Below, in pieces: positions 5,212-6,630 of a DNA stretch of 6,630 bases; the stretch's first letter is position 1, and every line of letters begins with the position of its first letter. Source of the stretch: Xanthobacteraceae bacterium (GTDB lineage: Bacteria > Pseudomonadota > Alphaproteobacteria > Rhizobiales > Xanthobacteraceae); NCBI GenBank assembly GCA_030040825.1, contig JASHSY010000249.1, positions 1-6,630 on the forward strand, read 5' to 3'. The position numbers and the translations under genes were made by a program. The notes under the pieces were generated by a model. It saw only the letters and a program-made list of their open reading frames with translations. It was not told where the DNA came from and ran no database searches.

Positions 5212-6630
5212 ATGAGTGGCAGCGCGACGCTGCGGATCGGCATCGATACCGGCGGCACTTTCACCGACATCGTCTGCGTCGACGACAAGTCCGGCGCCAT
5301 GCGCGTCACCAAGGTCGCCTCGACGCCATCCAATCCCGCCGTGGCGCTGGTGCGCGGTGTGCACGCCATCCTCGGCGAATGGGGAGCCGGTGTCGACGAT
5401 CTGGCCGCACTGGCGCACGGCACTACGGTCGCGACCAATGCGCTGTTGCAAGGCGAGATCGCCGGTCTCGGATTGATCGTCACCGAGGGCTTCCGCCATA
5501 TCCTGGAAATCGCCCGCCAGGCGGTGCCGGAAGGCTACGGCAATTCGTATTTCTGGGTGAAACCGGAGCGGATCGTACCGCTCCGCCACGTGCGCGAAGT
5601 CGGCGGGCGGCTCAATTTCCTTGGCGAAGAATTACGGCCGCTCGATGAAATGAGCGTTCGCGCCGCGGCGCGCTATTTCCGCGACGTCGGCATTCATGCG
5701 ATCGGCATCTGCCTCCTTCACTCTTATGCCAATGCCGCGCACGAGCGGCGCGCCGCCGCCATCGTACGCGAGGAATATCCCGATTGCACGCTGTCGCTTT
5801 CCTGCGACGTGCTGCCGGAATACCGCGAATACGAGCGCGCGGTGACGACGCTGGTGGACGCTTTCATCAAGCCGCATATGAGCCGCTACCTCGACCGCAT
5901 CCGCGACGAGCTTGGCCCAGCGCTGAACAAGAAGCCGTTTCTGGTAATGCAATCATCCGGCGGGGTCGCTTCCCCCGACCAAGTGATGCGCAAGCCGATC
6001 ACCACCGCATTGTCCGGACCGGCCGCCGGCGCGCTCGGCTCGGCGGTCATCGCTGAGATCGCCGGTTTTCCCGACCTGGTGACGCTCGACGGCGGCGGCA
6101 CCTCGACCGACCTTTGCCTGATCGAAGCCGCCAAACCGAAGGTCACCAATGGCGGCCGTGTCGGCCCGTTTCCGGTGCGCATCCCGATGCTCGACGTGCG
6201 CACCATCGGCACCGGCGGCGGCTCGATCGCCTGGATTTCGCGCGAAGGCAAATTGCGCGTCGGCCCGAAAAGCGCCGGCGCCGTGCCGGGACCGATGTGT
6301 TACCCGAACGGCGGCAACGAACCGACGCTGACCGATGCCAATCTCGTGCTCGGGCGCATTCCGCCGGCGCTGATCGGCGGCGGCATTCCGCTCAACGTCG
6401 AACGAGCGCGCGAAGGATTGAAGGCGCTCGCGGCGCGGCTGCCCGGCAAACTGACCGCTGAACAACTGGCGGCTGGAATTGTCGAGATCGCCAATTGGGA
6501 CGACGCCAACGCCATCCGCCAGCTCACCGTGCAGCGCGGCATCGACCCCGCCGGCTTTGCGCTTTTGGCATTCGGCGGGTCCGGACCGGCGCAATCGCCG
6601 GCGGTGATGCAACTGATCGGCATGAAAACC
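5212..6630 (+). CDS. hyuA: HyuA-type hydantoinase/5-oxoprolinase subunit, N-terminal part, runs off the right edge
   Basis: The first 473 residues are present with no stop; family members are usually near 680-700 residues. The family opens cyclic amides (N-methylhydantoin, 5-oxoproline, related lactams) with ATP, usually together with a HyuB subunit encoded next to it. The N-terminal HyuA domain starts with RIGIDTGGTFTDIV (8-21), an actin-like ATPase phosphate loop, and HGTTVATNALLQ (69-80). The core domain shows ALSGPAAGALG (266-276), TLDGGGTSTDLCLI (291-304), TIGTGGGSIAWIS (331-343), EPTLTDANLVLGR (370-382) and LLAFGGSGPAQSP (451-463). The last differs from the FGGxGPxH form I remember for many relatives, which have histidine where this has glutamine. 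ATG 5212 has a weak GGGG Shine-Dalgarno nine bases upstream. In-frame ATG 5173 and GTG 5188 are alternatives, but they would lie before or just after the inferred transcription start. The substrate cannot be fixed from this fragment, and assignment to purine breakdown would be speculative. Confidence 0.9.
   Translation, partial: MSGSATLRIGIDTGGTFTDIVCVDDKSGAMRVTKVASTPSNPAVALVRGVHAILGEWGAGVDDLAALAHGTTVATNALLQGEIAGLGLIVTEGFRHILEIARQAVPEGYGNSYFWVKPERIVPLRHVREVGGRLNFLGEELRPLDEMSVRAAARYFRDVGIHAIGICLLHSYANAAHERRAAAIVREEYPDCTLSLSCDVLPEYREYERAVTTLVDAFIKPHMSRYLDRIRDELGPALNKKPFLVMQSSGGVASPDQVMRKPITTALSGPAAGALGSAVIAEIAGFPDLVTLDGGGTSTDLCLIEAAKPKVTNGGRVGPFPVRIPMLDVRTIGTGGGSIAWISREGKLRVGPKSAGAVPGPMCYPNGGNEPTLTDANLVLGRIPPALIGGGIPLNVERAREGLKALAARLPGKLTAEQLAAGIVEIANWDDANAIRQLTVQRGIDPAGFALLAFGGSGPAQSPAVMQLIGMKT

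Noticed and set aside
4834..5589. 251-codon minus-strand frame spanning the exported-protein 3' end and the hyuA start
   Set aside because: It covers two well-supported genes and their intergenic region, has no motif and looks like a shadow frame.
5953..6612. 219-codon minus-strand frame within hyuA
   Set aside because: The plus strand carries continuous HyuA motifs throughout; the opposite frame is a compositional artefact.

Overview
The window is GC-rich, densely coded DNA with strong G/C preference at third codon positions. The protein sequences look like those of an alphaproteobacterium of the Hyphomicrobiales (Bradyrhizobium or Xanthobacteraceae type). That placement is inferred from protein style, not from a marker gene. 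There are six protein-coding genes, two of them cut by the window edges. I see no RNA genes, CRISPR array, insertion sequence or prophage signal.

Layout, left to right. (1) Positions 1-386, minus strand: the N-terminal 128 codons of an allantoinase of the polysaccharide-deacetylase type (PuuE). (2) Positions 387-544: a 158-bp divergent promoter region with a 16-bp imperfect palindrome on the puuE side and a TTGACC box on the other. (3) Positions 545-1795, plus: an M20-family amidohydrolase, best read as allantoate amidohydrolase (AllC). (4) Positions 1792-2208, plus: a small DUF3830-type protein whose start overlaps the allC stop by 4 bp. (5) Positions 2231-3037, minus: a class I SAM-dependent methyltransferase with an N-terminal four-cysteine zinc-ribbon-like segment, convergent with the DUF3830 gene. 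(6) Positions 3250-5085, plus: a 611-residue exported protein starting at TTG behind a strong Shine-Dalgarno, with a probable NlpC/P60- or CHAP-like Cys/His core and an unrecognised C-terminal part. (7) Positions 5212-6630, plus: the first 473 codons of a HyuA-type hydantoinase/oxoprolinase subunit, open at the right edge.

Functionally, the left third is a purine-degradation locus. PuuE would open the allantoin ring to allantoate, and AllC would hydrolyse allantoate with release of ammonia and CO2. The uncharacterised DUF3830 protein is co-translated with AllC and is the best candidate here for an undescribed role in ureide metabolism. HyuA at the right edge also belongs to an amide-ring-opening family, but it is separated from the ureide genes by a methyltransferase and a secreted protein that show no obvious link to that pathway, so it is probably a separate transcription unit. 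Nothing in the window makes a recognisable defence, toxin or mobile system. The two least explained proteins are the DUF3830 protein and the large exported Cys/His protein.
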